A stretch of DNA of 64,000 bases from Methylobacterium mesophilicum (GTDB taxonomy: Bacteria > Pseudomonadota > Alphaproteobacteria > Rhizobiales > Beijerinckiaceae): positions 34,401 through 98,400 of the forward strand of contig NZ_BPQU01000019.1 of NCBI RefSeq assembly GCF_022179445.1. The letters are read 5' to 3'. How positions within the stretch are numbered: position 1 is the stretch's first letter; each line of letters opens with the position of its first letter. Below the pieces are notes generated by a model. That model worked only from the letters and a program-made list of their open reading frames with translations, searched no databases and was not told where the DNA came from. Of this stretch, positions 54,890 to 63,941 are shown piece after piece. The position numbers were made by a program, and so were the translations under genes.

Positions 54890-55510
54890 CTATTTCGCAG
54901 CCGCCCGGCGCTCGGCCGCGGCGGCCCGGAAGATGTCGGCGGCGGAATCGGCGTTCAGGATCGCGATGCCGGCCGCCGCGACGAGGTCCGGCCAGGGGCT
55001 CGGCTGGAGGGCGGTGACCAGCCCGGCCGCGATGATCGCCAGGTTGGCGTAGGCGTCGTTGCGGGCCGAGAGATAGGCCGCGCGGGTCAGGCTGCCCGAG
55101 CCGGACCGGTGCCGGGCGAGCATCAGCGCGCAGGTGAGGTTCACCGCGAGCGCGCCGAGGCCGGTCAGCGTCAGCGGCAGGGCCGCCGGGGGAACGAAGT
55201 CTGCGAATTTTTCATAGGCGGCGTAGGCGGTCGCCAGGGCCGGCACGAGCAGGATGAACGCCATCGCGGTGCCGAGCCGCGCGCGGTTGCGCGCGCTCCA
55301 GGACAGGCCGGCGAAGATCAGCAGGTTGATCGCCGCGTCTTCCAGGAAATCGAGGCTGTCGGCGATGAGCGCCACGGATCCGATGGCGAGCGCCACCGCG
55401 ATCTCGATGCCGAAATAGCCGAGGTTGAGCGCCGCCACGCGGGCGACGACCGGGCGCAGGGCGGGCGGCTCGGGACGGGCGGCGGGTTCAGCGGTCACGG
55501 GGCGCGTCAT
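54890..55510 (-). CDS. Cation diffusion facilitator-type transporter, membrane domain only
   Basis: 206 residues. Six hydrophobic helices, with LNLGYFGIEIAVALAIGSVA and LIADSLDFLEDAAINLLIFA carrying the CDF metal-site pattern (here D-x3-D in helix II: DSLDFLED) and YLSARNDAYANLAIIAAGLV in helix V (N-D-x3-N instead of the usual H-D-x3-D). The cytoplasmic carboxyl metal-binding domain of normal CDFs is missing. Likely a divalent metal exporter of the short type. Start at ATG 55510. Confidence 0.85.
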   Translation of the reverse strand: MTRPVTAEPAARPEPPALRPVVARVAALNLGYFGIEIAVALAIGSVALIADSLDFLEDAAINLLIFAGLSWSARNRARLGTAMAFILLVPALATAYAAYEKFADFVPPAALPLTLTGLGALAVNLTCALMLARHRSGSGSLTRAAYLSARNDAYANLAIIAAGLVTALQPSPWPDLVAAAGIAILNADSAADIFRAAAAERRAAAK

Positions 55511-55688
55511 CGCCGAGTGCGGCGCGCCTGTCGAGCCGCTGTTGAGAAAACCCTGTCCGCGCCTCAAGAAAGTTCACGGATCTTGCGCCTTCGTCCGGGT
55601 GGATTCGGCGGCGCGATCGTGCGACGCGGTCTTGTTGAGCCGGCCGCGCCAGAGTTGCGACCGGCCGGAACCGGAGGTCTGCCGAGCC

Positions 55689-56162
55689 ATGCTGCCCGAA
55701 TTGCGCGTGCTCTATTTCGAGGATCTCGAGGTCGGGTTGTCGGAAACCCTCTCGAAGACCATCGCGTCCTCCGACGTCGTCGGATTCGCCGAGATCACCG
55801 GCGATCGCAACCCGATCCACCTGTCCGAGCACTTCGCCGCCCGCACGCCGTTCGGCACCCGCATCGCCCACGGCCTGTATACGGCCGGGCTGATCTCGGC
55901 GGTGCTCGGCACCCGCCTGCCGGGTCCGGGGGCCGTTTATATCTCGCAGACCCTCAACTTTCGCGCGCCGGTGCGCATCGGCGACATCGTCGACGTCACC
56001 GTCACGGTCGCCGAGCTGATGCCGGAGCGGCGCCGGGCCCGCCTCGCCTGCCGCTGCTCGGTGGCCGGGGAGACCGTCCTCGACGGCGAGGCGCTGGTGA
56101 AGGTGCCGACCAAGGCCGAGGCCGACCCGCTGGCCGTCCGCGCCGAGCGCAAGCAGAGCTGA
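55689..56162 (+). CDS. MaoC family dehydratase, (R)-specific enoyl-CoA hydratase type
   Basis: 157-residue hot-dog-fold protein. The hydratase 2 motif is ITGDRNPIHLSEHFA with catalytic D39 and H44; RTPFGTRIAHGLYTAGLIS follows as expected. Such enzymes (PhaJ type) make (R)-3-hydroxyacyl-CoA from enoyl-CoA and can feed polyhydroxyalkanoate synthesis, which fits an organism with phaC. GGAGGTCT lies ten bases before the ATG. One base separates its stop from the next start. Confidence 0.92.
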   Translation: MLPELRVLYFEDLEVGLSETLSKTIASSDVVGFAEITGDRNPIHLSEHFAARTPFGTRIAHGLYTAGLISAVLGTRLPGPGAVYISQTLNFRAPVRIGDIVDVTVTVAELMPERRRARLACRCSVAGETVLDGEALVKVPTKAEADPLAVRAERKQS

Positions 56163-56163
56163 C

Positions 56164-57009
56164 ATGGGCGGGGCCGGGGAGACGGTCGCCGCGGAGACCG
56201 TCGCGGACCCGGACGACCCGCGCCTCGAACCCTACACGAAGATGCGGGAGCGCGACCTCGTCGGCCGCTCCCGGCGCTTCATCGCCGAGGGCGAGGTCAC
56301 CCTGCGGCTGCTGCTCGGCCCGCGGGCCCGGTTCCGGGCGGAATCGATCCTGCTCGCCCCGGAGCGCTGGCCGGGCCTCGCCCCGGACGTGGCCGCCTGC
56401 CCGGACAGGCCGCCGGTCTATCTCGCCGCCAAGGCGGTGATGAGCACCGTGACCGGCTTCCCGATCCATCGTGGCGTTCTGGCGGTGGGCCTGCGCGGAT
56501 CGGAGCCCGACCCCGCCGACCTCGTGCCGCCCGCCCCCGCTCCGGCGCTGGTGCTCGGGCTGGCTGGCCTTACCAATCACGACAATGTCGGCGCCGCCTT
56601 CCGCAACGCCGCCGCCTTCGGGGCCGACGCGGTGCTGCTGGATGCCGCCAGCTGCGATCCGCTCTACCGCAAGAGCATCCGGGTCTCCGCCGGCGCCGCG
56701 CTGATCCAGCCCTTCGCGCGGCTCACCCCCGGGCAGGACTGGCTGGCGCTCGCCCGCGCGCTCGACCTCGAAGCCCTGGCGCTCAGCCCCGGGGCGACCG
56801 AATCGCTGGACGCCATCCCCGCGCCCACCCGCGTTCTGCTGATCCTCGGGACCGAGGGACCGGGCCTCGATGCGTCCACGCTCGGCCGGGCCCGCCCGGT
56901 GCGGATCCCGATGGCCCCGGGCTTCGATTCGCTCAACGTCGCCACCGCCGCGGGGCTCGCCCTGCAGGCGATCGCCCGCGGCCAGGGACGGCTCGTCACC
57001 GCCGGTTGA
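56164..57009 (+). CDS. TrmH/SpoU family RNA methyltransferase
   Basis: 281 residues. SPOUT knot motifs: GLTNHDNVGAAFRNAAAFGA (motif 1), LLILGTEGPGL (motif 2) and RIPMAPGFDSLNVATAAGLA (motif 3). The amino part (DPRLEPYTKMRERDLVGRSR, FIAEGEVTLRLLL) is a short RNA-binding region. Methylates ribose of tRNA or rRNA; the target is not deducible. Starts two bases after the MaoC gene and probably in its operon. Confidence 0.93.
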   Translation: MGGAGETVAAETVADPDDPRLEPYTKMRERDLVGRSRRFIAEGEVTLRLLLGPRARFRAESILLAPERWPGLAPDVAACPDRPPVYLAAKAVMSTVTGFPIHRGVLAVGLRGSEPDPADLVPPAPAPALVLGLAGLTNHDNVGAAFRNAAAFGADAVLLDAASCDPLYRKSIRVSAGAALIQPFARLTPGQDWLALARALDLEALALSPGATESLDAIPAPTRVLLILGTEGPGLDASTLGRARPVRIPMAPGFDSLNVATAAGLALQAIARGQGRLVTAG

Positions 57010-57124
57010 GGCCGTCCCTTTCCGTCCGGCTCCGAACGCGCGACAAAGGGCTGCAATTGCCGTGGAGCGTTGCGAGGCTAGCTTGGCCGATAAGGTTCGC
57101 GGGTTGCGAGGGGAGTCGTCGGCG

Positions 57125-58714
57125 TTGCTTCAGTCTGGGGATGGTTTGCGAGCGCTGACCGGACGCCGTGTGGCCGTGGTCGGCGCCGGTCCCGGCGGCT
57201 TGGCCTCGGCCCTGCTCCTGGCACGCGCCGGGATCCACGTGACGCTGTTCGAGAAGGACGCGCAGGTCGGCGGCCGCACGAAGACCGTCACCGCGCCTGG
57301 CGGCTACAAGTTCGATATCGGCCCGACCTTCTTCCTCTATCCCCAGATCCTCGCGGACATCTTCACGAGTTGCGGCGAGCGTCTCGAGGACCACGTCAAG
57401 CTCGAGCGGCTCGATCCGCAGTACCATCTGGTGTTCGAGGGCGAGGACGGGATCACGGGCACGATCCGCGCCACCGGCGACATCGCCCGGATGGAGACGG
57501 AAATCGCCCGCCTGGCGCCCGACGACGCGAAGAACGTCAAGACCTTCTTCAGCGAGAACCGGACGAAGCTGGACTATTTCAAGCCGATCCTCCAGCAGGC
57601 CTTCCATACCCTGCGCAGCATGGCGAGCCCGGCGATGCTCGCCGCCCTGCCGCACCTGCATCCCGGCCGCAGCGTCGACCGCGACCTGAAGCGCTATTTC
57701 GCGGATCCGCGGGTGCGCCTCGCCTTCTCGTTCCAGACCAAATACCTCGGCATGTCGCCGTTCCGCTGCCCGAGCCTGTTCACGATCCTGTCGTTCCTCG
57801 AATACGAGCACGGGGTCTACCACCCGGTCGGCGGCTGCGGCGCGGTCTCCGAGGCGATGGCCGGCCTTGCCGGACGCATGGGCGTCGATCTCCGGCTCAA
57901 TGCCAACGTCGAGCGCGTGGTGTTCGACGGCAAGCGCGCCAGCGGCGTGGTGGTGGACGGCGAGACTTTCAACGCCGACGCGGTGCTGATCAACGGCGAC
58001 TTCGCCAAGGTGGTGCGCGCCCTGGTCCCGGAGCGGCACCGCCCGCGCTGGCGGGACGCCAAGATCCACAAGGCCCGGCTCTCCTGCTCGACCTTCATGC
58101 TGTATCTCGGCATCGAAGGGAAAGTGCCGGACAGCCTGGGGCACCACACGATCCTCCTGGCCGACGGCTACGAGCGCAACATCCGGGAGATCACCGAGGG
58201 GACGCTGCCGATGCAGCCCTCCCTCTACGTCCAGCATGCCGGCTATACCGATGGCGGCATGGCGCCGGCGGGGCACACCGCCCTCTACGTCCTGGTGCCG
58301 GTGCCGAACCTCAAGGCCGGGATCGACTGGGCGGCGACCCGGGAGCGCTACCGCGCCCTGATCCTGGAGCGGCTGAAGCGGCTGGGCCTGGAGGACATCG
58401 AGTCCCGGATCCGCTACGAGCGGATCATCGACCCGACCCAGTGGGAAGAGGACTTCGCGGTCCACGAGGGCGCCACCTTCAACCTCGCCCACGACCTGAT
58501 GCAGATGCTGTACTTCCGGCCGCACAACCGCTTCGGGCCGGGGCTCTACATCGTCGGCGGCGGCACCCATCCGGGCTCCGGCCTGCCGGTGATCTACGAG
58601 GGTGCTCGCATCACCGCGCGGCTGCTGATCGAGGAGCTGGCCGGTGCCCGCGCCGCCGCCCAGGCCGGCATCCCCGACACGGCGCCGCTGGCGACCTCCG
58701 GCGAGGCTTCGTGA
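57125..58714 (+). CDS. CrtI/CrtN-type carotenoid desaturase/oxidase, copy 1
   Basis: FAD-dependent phytoene desaturase-family enzyme, about 529 residues. The dinucleotide motif VAVVGAGPGGLASALLLARA is followed by the family element GGRTKTVTAPGGYKFDIGPT, and the carboxyl FAD motif is GPGLYIVGGGTHPGSGLPVI. No ATG exists at the right place: TTG 57125 (GGGGAG upstream) is my choice, GTG 57062 the alternative. In Methylobacterium, homologues desaturate or oxidise squalene-derived (C30) carotenoids. Its stop overlaps the GTG start of the DUF2141 gene. Specificity (C30 or C40, desaturase or oxidase) is inferred. Confidence 0.86.
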   Translation: MLQSGDGLRALTGRRVAVVGAGPGGLASALLLARAGIHVTLFEKDAQVGGRTKTVTAPGGYKFDIGPTFFLYPQILADIFTSCGERLEDHVKLERLDPQYHLVFEGEDGITGTIRATGDIARMETEIARLAPDDAKNVKTFFSENRTKLDYFKPILQQAFHTLRSMASPAMLAALPHLHPGRSVDRDLKRYFADPRVRLAFSFQTKYLGMSPFRCPSLFTILSFLEYEHGVYHPVGGCGAVSEAMAGLAGRMGVDLRLNANVERVVFDGKRASGVVVDGETFNADAVLINGDFAKVVRALVPERHRPRWRDAKIHKARLSCSTFMLYLGIEGKVPDSLGHHTILLADGYERNIREITEGTLPMQPSLYVQHAGYTDGGMAPAGHTALYVLVPVPNLKAGIDWAATRERYRALILERLKRLGLEDIESRIRYERIIDPTQWEEDFAVHEGATFNLAHDLMQMLYFRPHNRFGPGLYIVGGGTHPGSGLPVIYEGARITARLLIEELAGARAAAQAGIPDTAPLATSGEAS

Positions 58715-59157
58715 TCGGCGCGCCGGACCGGGTGACGCTGACGGCGGGTCTCTGCGCCCTCGCTGTGGTGTTCGGGTCGGCTGCGATGGCCGCGACCCTG
58801 CAGGTGGAGGTCGACGGCATCGAACCCGGCGGCGGCCCGGTCCGGGTAGCCCTGTGTCAGGGCGGCTTGTCCGAACCGTTCTGTACCCGAGGCGACGAAG
58901 CCTCGGCCGCCGGGGGCCGGGCGCTGTTCACCTTCCGGGATCTGGCCCCGGGCGCCTACGCGGTGGCGGCCTTCCAGGATGGCAACGGCAACGGCCGGCT
59001 CGACCGGACCGGGCTCGGCCTGCCGCTCGAGCCCTACGGCTTCTCCGGCGCCGTCGCGCGCCGGGGGCGGCCGGACTTCTCCGACGCGGCGTTCGCGTTG
59101 CAGGAGCCCGGCGCCGCCGTGCGGATCCGGCTCGCCCGCGCCCTGCCGCGGCGGTGA
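58711..59157 (+). CDS. DUF2141 secreted protein
   Basis: 148 residues from GTG 58711, overlapping the previous stop by four bases (GTGA). Signal peptide (LTAGLCALAVVFGSAAMAAT), then the DUF2141 (PF09912-like) pattern GPVRVALCQGG, FRDLAPGAYAVAAFQDGNGN GRLD and GLPLEPYGFSG. DUF2141 proteins often lie in carotenoid clusters; function unknown, periplasmic. Its placement between a desaturase and an ABC exporter suggests it may handle a lipid-like product outside the inner membrane. Confidence 0.88.
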   Translation: MIGAPDRVTLTAGLCALAVVFGSAAMAATLQVEVDGIEPGGGPVRVALCQGGLSEPFCTRGDEASAAGGRALFTFRDLAPGAYAVAAFQDGNGNGRLDRTGLGLPLEPYGFSGAVARRGRPDFSDAAFALQEPGAAVRIRLARALPRR

Positions 59158-59161
59158 CGGG

Positions 59162-60142
59162 GTGGACGGCAACCTCGTAAGGATCGCGGGTGTCGGCCTC
59201 GACCTGCGCGGGCGGCGGGTGCTGGAACAGGTCGATCTCGACCTCGACGCGGCCGAGACCCTGGCGCTGCTCGGCCCGAACGGGGCCGGCAAGTCCTCGC
59301 TGATGCGTCTCGTGGCAGGCCGCCTCGCGCCCAGCGCCGGGACCGTACGGGTGGCCGGTACGGACCCGTTCCGAGCGGGCGGCGCCCGCCGGAGCATCGG
59401 CTGGGTGCCCCAGGAGATCGCCCTCTACCCCCGCCTCACGGTCGCCGAGAACCTGGGCGTCTTCGGCCAGCTCGCGGGCGTGGCCCGGCGCGACCGGCGG
59501 GAGGCCGTCGCGATGGCGCTGGAGATGGCCGACATCGCCGACGTGGCGCATCGCCCGGTGGGAATCCTGTCCGGCGGCTACCGGCGCCGGGTCAACATCG
59601 CGGCGAGCCTGATGAACCGGCCCAGCCTCGTGCTGCTCGATGAGCCGACGAGCGGCGTCGACCTCGCCGCCCGGGCGGCGATCCACGCTGTCCTGGACCG
59701 GCTGAAGGCGGCCGGCACCGCGATCCTGATCGCCACCCACGATTTCGCCGAGGCCGAACGGCTCGCCTCCCGGGTCGCGTTCCTGGCGCAGGGGCGGATC
59801 GTGCGCGCCGGGCGCCTCGCCGACCTGCTGGCGCAGCTGCGGGTCGGCGCGCCGGAACGGGAGTTGAGCCTCGCCCTCCCGGCGGATGCGGTCGCGGAGA
59901 CCGTGCTGCGCCGCGGCGGCTTCGTACCCGCCGAGCCGGACGGGCTGGTCTGGCGCTCGGTCGAGCGTTCCGGCCTCGACGGCGCCGCCCTGCTGGGGGC
60001 ACTGCGGGCGCAGGGGGTTCCGGTGGCCGAGGTGCGGGTCCGCGCCCCGCGGCTGGAGGCGCTGTATCTCGATGCGGTCCGGCCCCGGGACGTCGCGGAC
60101 CGCGCAGCCTCCGAGCCGCGCCGGGCGGGGGCCGCCGGATGA
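59162..60142 (+). CDS. ABC transporter ATP-binding protein
   Basis: 326 residues from GTG 59162, five bases after the DUF2141 stop. Walker A LLGPNGAGKSSL, Q-loop WVPQEIALYP, signature LSGGYRRRVNIA, Walker B LVLLDEPTSGVDL and the His switch ATHDFAE are all present. The carboxyl 100 residues are the regulatory type found in drug- or lipid-export ATPases of the CcmA group. Paired with the permease that starts within its last codon. Likely exports a lipid or pigment-related compound. Confidence 0.93.
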   Translation: MDGNLVRIAGVGLDLRGRRVLEQVDLDLDAAETLALLGPNGAGKSSLMRLVAGRLAPSAGTVRVAGTDPFRAGGARRSIGWVPQEIALYPRLTVAENLGVFGQLAGVARRDRREAVAMALEMADIADVAHRPVGILSGGYRRRVNIAASLMNRPSLVLLDEPTSGVDLAARAAIHAVLDRLKAAGTAILIATHDFAEAERLASRVAFLAQGRIVRAGRLADLLAQLRVGAPERELSLALPADAVAETVLRRGGFVPAEPDGLVWRSVERSGLDGAALLGALRAQGVPVAEVRVRAPRLEALYLDAVRPRDVADRAASEPRRAGAAG

Positions 60143-61347
60143 TCGGCGCCGCGTTCCGGGTGATGGCGTTGAGCCTCCTGCGCGACCGCGCCGCGCTGGT
60201 GATGGCTTTCGTGCTACCCACCGTGATCTTCTCGATCTTCGCAGCGATCTTCTCCGGGGCGACCGGCGACCGGATCCGCATCCATCTCGGGCTCGCCGAC
60301 TTCGCCCGGACGGCGGCGACGCAGCGCCTTGCCGACGCCCTCGTGGCCGACCCGTCCCTGCGCGTCACCCGCCTGCCGGCAACCGATCTGGCGGAGGTGA
60401 CCCGGGCGGTGCGCTCCGGCGCGGTCGACGTGGCCCTGGCGCTCCGGGGCGACCTGATCGCCGCCCCGGCGGATGCCCCGCCCGGCCCCGCCGACCAGCC
60501 CGTGGTGCTGGTCGAGAACCCCGCCAAGGCGCTCGCGACCCCGATCGCGCTGGGCCAGCTGCAGCGCGTGCTGAACGAGGCGCTGCCCGACGTCGTGCTC
60601 TCGCGCATCGTCGCCGACGTGGAGCGCACCGGAAAGATCGGCCCGGACGAGCGGCGCTTCCTCGACGAGGCCTTCGCCGAGCAGCGCGCCAGGAAGGAGC
60701 CGTTCAGCTTCGCCTCGCTCGTCGAGCGCCGGAGCACCGCCGCCGGCACCGCCAATGCCCGGGTCAGCTATTACGCCGGCGCGATCACCGCGGTGTTCCT
60801 GCTGTTTGCCGCGATGCAGGGGGCGCTCTCCCTGGTCGAGGAGCGGGAGACCGGCATCGCCGAGCGCCTGATGGCCGGACCCGGCGGCCTGCCGGTGGTG
60901 GTGCTCGGCAAGTTCGGGTTTCTGACGCTGCAGGGCATGGTCCAGGCCGGGCTGATCTTCCTGGCGGCCGGGCTGCTCTACGGCGTCGAGATCGGCCCGC
61001 ATTGGGGCGCCTTCCTCACCGCCTGCCTGCTGGTCTCGGCCATGGCTGCGGGACTGGCGCTCGCCGCCTGCGCCCTGGCCGCCTCACGCCAGCAGGCCCA
61101 CCTCGCCTCCACCTTCGGGGTGCTGCTGCTTTCGGCCGTCGGCGGCTCGATGGTGCCGCGCTTCCTGATGCCGCCGTGGCTGCAACAAGCCGGCTGGCTC
61201 ACCCCGAACGCCTGGGCGATCGAGGCCTATCAGAACGCCCTGGGCGAGGGCTTCGGCTCCGCCGTGCCAGCCTTCGCGGTGTTGGCGGCGCTGACGCTCG
61301 GTGGGCTGGGGCTGGCGCTCGGCCTGGTGTCGCGGCGGACCGTCTGA
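60139..61347 (+). CDS. ABC-2 type transporter permease
   Basis: 402 residues. ATG 60139 overlaps the ATPase stop (ATGA), confirming coupling. One amino helix (RAALVMAFVLPTVIFSIFAA), a large external domain of about 180 residues, then about five carboxyl helices (YYAGAITAVFLLFAAMQGAL, GMVQAGLIFLAAGLLYGVEI). The motif LVEERETGIAERLMAGP is typical of the ABC-2 family. NAWAIEAYQNAL is the usual exit segment. Forms the exporter with the upstream ATPase. Confidence 0.92.
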   Translation: MIGAAFRVMALSLLRDRAALVMAFVLPTVIFSIFAAIFSGATGDRIRIHLGLADFARTAATQRLADALVADPSLRVTRLPATDLAEVTRAVRSGAVDVALALRGDLIAAPADAPPGPADQPVVLVENPAKALATPIALGQLQRVLNEALPDVVLSRIVADVERTGKIGPDERRFLDEAFAEQRARKEPFSFASLVERRSTAAGTANARVSYYAGAITAVFLLFAAMQGALSLVEERETGIAERLMAGPGGLPVVVLGKFGFLTLQGMVQAGLIFLAAGLLYGVEIGPHWGAFLTACLLVSAMAAGLALAACALAASRQQAHLASTFGVLLLSAVGGSMVPRFLMPPWLQQAGWLTPNAWAIEAYQNALGEGFGSAVPAFAVLAALTLGGLGLALGLVSRRTV

Positions 61348-61453
61348 TCCGCCCACGACGCCGCGACGATCCGCTCCGCACCTGCGACCAGCCGTCCCCG
61401 GACAAGGCGGGGCCGTTCGGGCAGGGTCCGCCCCCGTACAAAGTGAGAACGCC

Positions 61454-62296
61454 ATGCTCCGCCTGCTCATCGCCGACGGCAACGATCGGGCCGCCCGAGA
61501 GCGGCATGTCGCGGCGACGGGCCGGACCTCGGCCGAATCCTACGCCGTGGTGGTCCACGACTTCGCCCCCGAGACGGCGTGTCGATTCCTCAACCCTGCC
61601 GATGCCGACGCGGACCTGCCGCAGGACCTGTCGGATTTCGACGGGCTGATCTTCACCGGCTCGACCCTGAAGGTCTCCGAGGGCACGCCGGCGGTGACCC
61701 GCCAGCTCGATCTGATGCGGGCGGCCCTGGAGGCGGGGCTCGCGGTGTTCGGATCCTGCTGGGGCGTGCAGGTCGCCGCCACCGTGGCCGGTGGGCACGC
61801 GGCCGAGAATCCACGTGGGCCGGAATACGGCTTCGCCCGGGCGATCACCCCGACCCAGGAAGGCCGGAGCCATCCGCTGCTGGCCGGCCGCCCGGCGGTC
61901 TGGGACGCGCCTGCGATCCACTCGGACGCGGTTCTCGAGCCGCCCCCGGGGGCGCGGGTGCTGGCGGGAAACCGGGTCCTGGGCGTCCAGGCCATCGAGA
62001 TCCGGCACGGGGCTGGCTGGTTCTGGGGCACGCAGTACCACCCCGAACTCGACCTCGAGGAGGTCGCCGCGATGCTGCGCCTCTGCGACACCGCGATCGT
62101 CGAGGCCGGGTTCGCCGCGGACCCGGACGCGGTGGCGACCTATGCCGACGAGATCGCAGGCCTTCAGGGCGACGATTTCGAGGCCGCGCGGCGCCTCGCC
62201 TGGCGCCACGGCCTCGGCCCGGAGGTGCTCGACGCGCCCCTGCGCCGTCGCGAGATCGGTAACTTCCTGGCCCAGCTGTCCCCAAACGAGGCCTGA
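61454..62296 (+). CDS. Class I glutamine amidotransferase (GMP synthase-like)
   Basis: 280 residues. Triad Cys102 in FGSCWGVQVAA, His196 and Glu198 in GTQYHPELDLEE. The front part (DLSDFDGLIFTGSTLKVSEG) and the carboxyl extension (about 60 residues) match the stand-alone amidotransferase group of unknown target. No synthetase domain is fused or adjacent. It lies 106 bases after the ABC permease, in the same direction. Confidence 0.88.
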   Translation: MLRLLIADGNDRAARERHVAATGRTSAESYAVVVHDFAPETACRFLNPADADADLPQDLSDFDGLIFTGSTLKVSEGTPAVTRQLDLMRAALEAGLAVFGSCWGVQVAATVAGGHAAENPRGPEYGFARAITPTQEGRSHPLLAGRPAVWDAPAIHSDAVLEPPPGARVLAGNRVLGVQAIEIRHGAGWFWGTQYHPELDLEEVAAMLRLCDTAIVEAGFAADPDAVATYADEIAGLQGDDFEAARRLAWRHGLGPEVLDAPLRRREIGNFLAQLSPNEA

Positions 62297-62399
62297 CAGG
62301 CCGGTACCGCGACCGGGTGGCGCGTTGACCCGCGAGGCCCCGCGTCTAGCTTCGCAATGCGGGCAACGCTCTGACGGGCCCGGGGAGCGACCTATCAGG

Positions 62400-63929
62400 A
62401 TGAGTCAGGATTCGACGGTCGCCGTGATCGGCAGCGGGCTCGGCGGACTCGCGGCCGCGTGCGTGGCTGCGGCACGCGGCCACCGCGTCACGGTCTACGA
62501 CAAGAACGGCTGGCTCGGCGGCAAGGCGGCGGTGCTGCACGAAGGCGGCTTCCGCTTCGACATGGGCCCGACCATCCTGACGGTGCCGCGGGTGCTGGAA
62601 CGGATCTTCACCGAGGCCGGCCGCTCGGTCCACGATTACATGGACCTGCGCCGCCTCGACCCGCAATGGCGCTGCTTCTTCGACGACGGCTCCCGCATCG
62701 ACCTGATGCAGGATATCGAGCGGATGGCCGGCGACATGGACCGCTTCGCCCCCGGCAGCGGCGACGGCTACAAGAAGTTCCTTTCCATTTCCGAACATCT
62801 CCACGGCGTGTCCGAAAAATTCTTCTTCTGGAAGCCGGTCGAGGATCTGTTCGACACGATCAACATCCGGGCCAACATGAACCCCGGCACCCTGCGCGAC
62901 GTGCTGTCCCTGCGCATGCACGCCTCGGTCGCCTCGACGATCCGCGGCAAGGTCAAGGATGCGCGCCTCGCGCAGATGCTCGACCACTTCGTGCAATACG
63001 TCGGCTCCTCGCCCTACGGGGCGCCGGCGGTGCTCTGCGCCATCGCCCACATGCAGACGGCCGACGGCGTCTGGTACCCGATGGGCGGCACCCGCGCGGT
63101 GGCCGAGGGCCTGGCCAAGCTCGCGCAGGAACTGGGCGCCACCTGCAAGACCGACACCGAGGTGACCGGGATCGAGACCGCCAACGGCGCGGTCCGGGGC
63201 GTGCGCACCGCCGAGGGCATGACGCCGTTCGACGCCGTGATCTCGAACATGGATTCGGTCCGCACCTACCGCGAGTTGGTGGGTGGCGCCGCCGGCAAGG
63301 CCTACGAGAAGAAGAACCCCGAGCCGGCCTGCTCGGGCGTGGTGCTCTATCTCGGCCTGAACAAGCGCTACGAGCACCTGAACCACCACGACTTCGTCTT
63401 CTCCCGGGACCCCGAGGAGGAGTTCGACTACATCTACAACAAGGGCGAGCCGGCCCCGGACCCCACCGCCTACCTCGCGGCCCCCTCCTCCACCGACCCG
63501 AGCGTGGCCCCCGAGGGCGGCGAGGCGCTCTACGTCCTGGTGCACACGCCCTACCTGCGCCCGCACCACGACTGGCGTCCGGACGGCCCCCTGTTCCAGA
63601 ACTACCGGCGGACCATCCTGGACAAGCTCAAGCGCACGGCCGGCATGCCCGACCTGGAGGAACGCATCGTCGTCGAGCGCCACCTGACCCCGCAGGACAT
63701 CCACGAGCGCTACCGGGTGCTCAACGGCGCGATCTACGGCCTGGCCTCGCACGGGCGGGTGATGGGCGCGTTCAAGCCCGGCAACCGCTCGCGGCAGGTG
63801 CGCGGCCTCTACCTCGCCGGCGGCGCCGCCCATCCCGGCCCCGGCATGCCGATGGTGATGATGTCGGGTTGGATCGCCGCCGACGCGCACGACCAGGACG
63901 CGCGCGGAACGCTGCGCGCCTCGGCGTGA
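62400..63929 (+). CDS. CrtI/CrtN-type carotenoid desaturase, copy 2
   Basis: 509 residues. FAD motif VAVIGSGLGGLAAACVAAAR, then the family element GGKAAVLHEGGFRFDMGPTI and carboxyl motif VRGLYLAGGAAHPGPGMPMV. The full-length architecture is normal. It is more similar to classical CrtI (FDMGPTILTVPRVLERIF) than copy 1, so the two are ancient paralogues rather than a recent duplication. ATG 62400 follows GGGGAG. Together with copy 1 it probably performs successive desaturation/oxidation of one carotenoid. crtB-like or crtM-like synthase is not in the window. Confidence 0.9.
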   Translation: MSQDSTVAVIGSGLGGLAAACVAAARGHRVTVYDKNGWLGGKAAVLHEGGFRFDMGPTILTVPRVLERIFTEAGRSVHDYMDLRRLDPQWRCFFDDGSRIDLMQDIERMAGDMDRFAPGSGDGYKKFLSISEHLHGVSEKFFFWKPVEDLFDTINIRANMNPGTLRDVLSLRMHASVASTIRGKVKDARLAQMLDHFVQYVGSSPYGAPAVLCAIAHMQTADGVWYPMGGTRAVAEGLAKLAQELGATCKTDTEVTGIETANGAVRGVRTAEGMTPFDAVISNMDSVRTYRELVGGAAGKAYEKKNPEPACSGVVLYLGLNKRYEHLNHHDFVFSRDPEEEFDYIYNKGEPAPDPTAYLAAPSSTDPSVAPEGGEALYVLVHTPYLRPHHDWRPDGPLFQNYRRTILDKLKRTAGMPDLEERIVVERHLTPQDIHERYRVLNGAIYGLASHGRVMGAFKPGNRSRQVRGLYLAGGAAHPGPGMPMVMMSGWIAADAHDQDARGTLRASA

Positions 63930-63941
63930 GTTCCACTCTTC

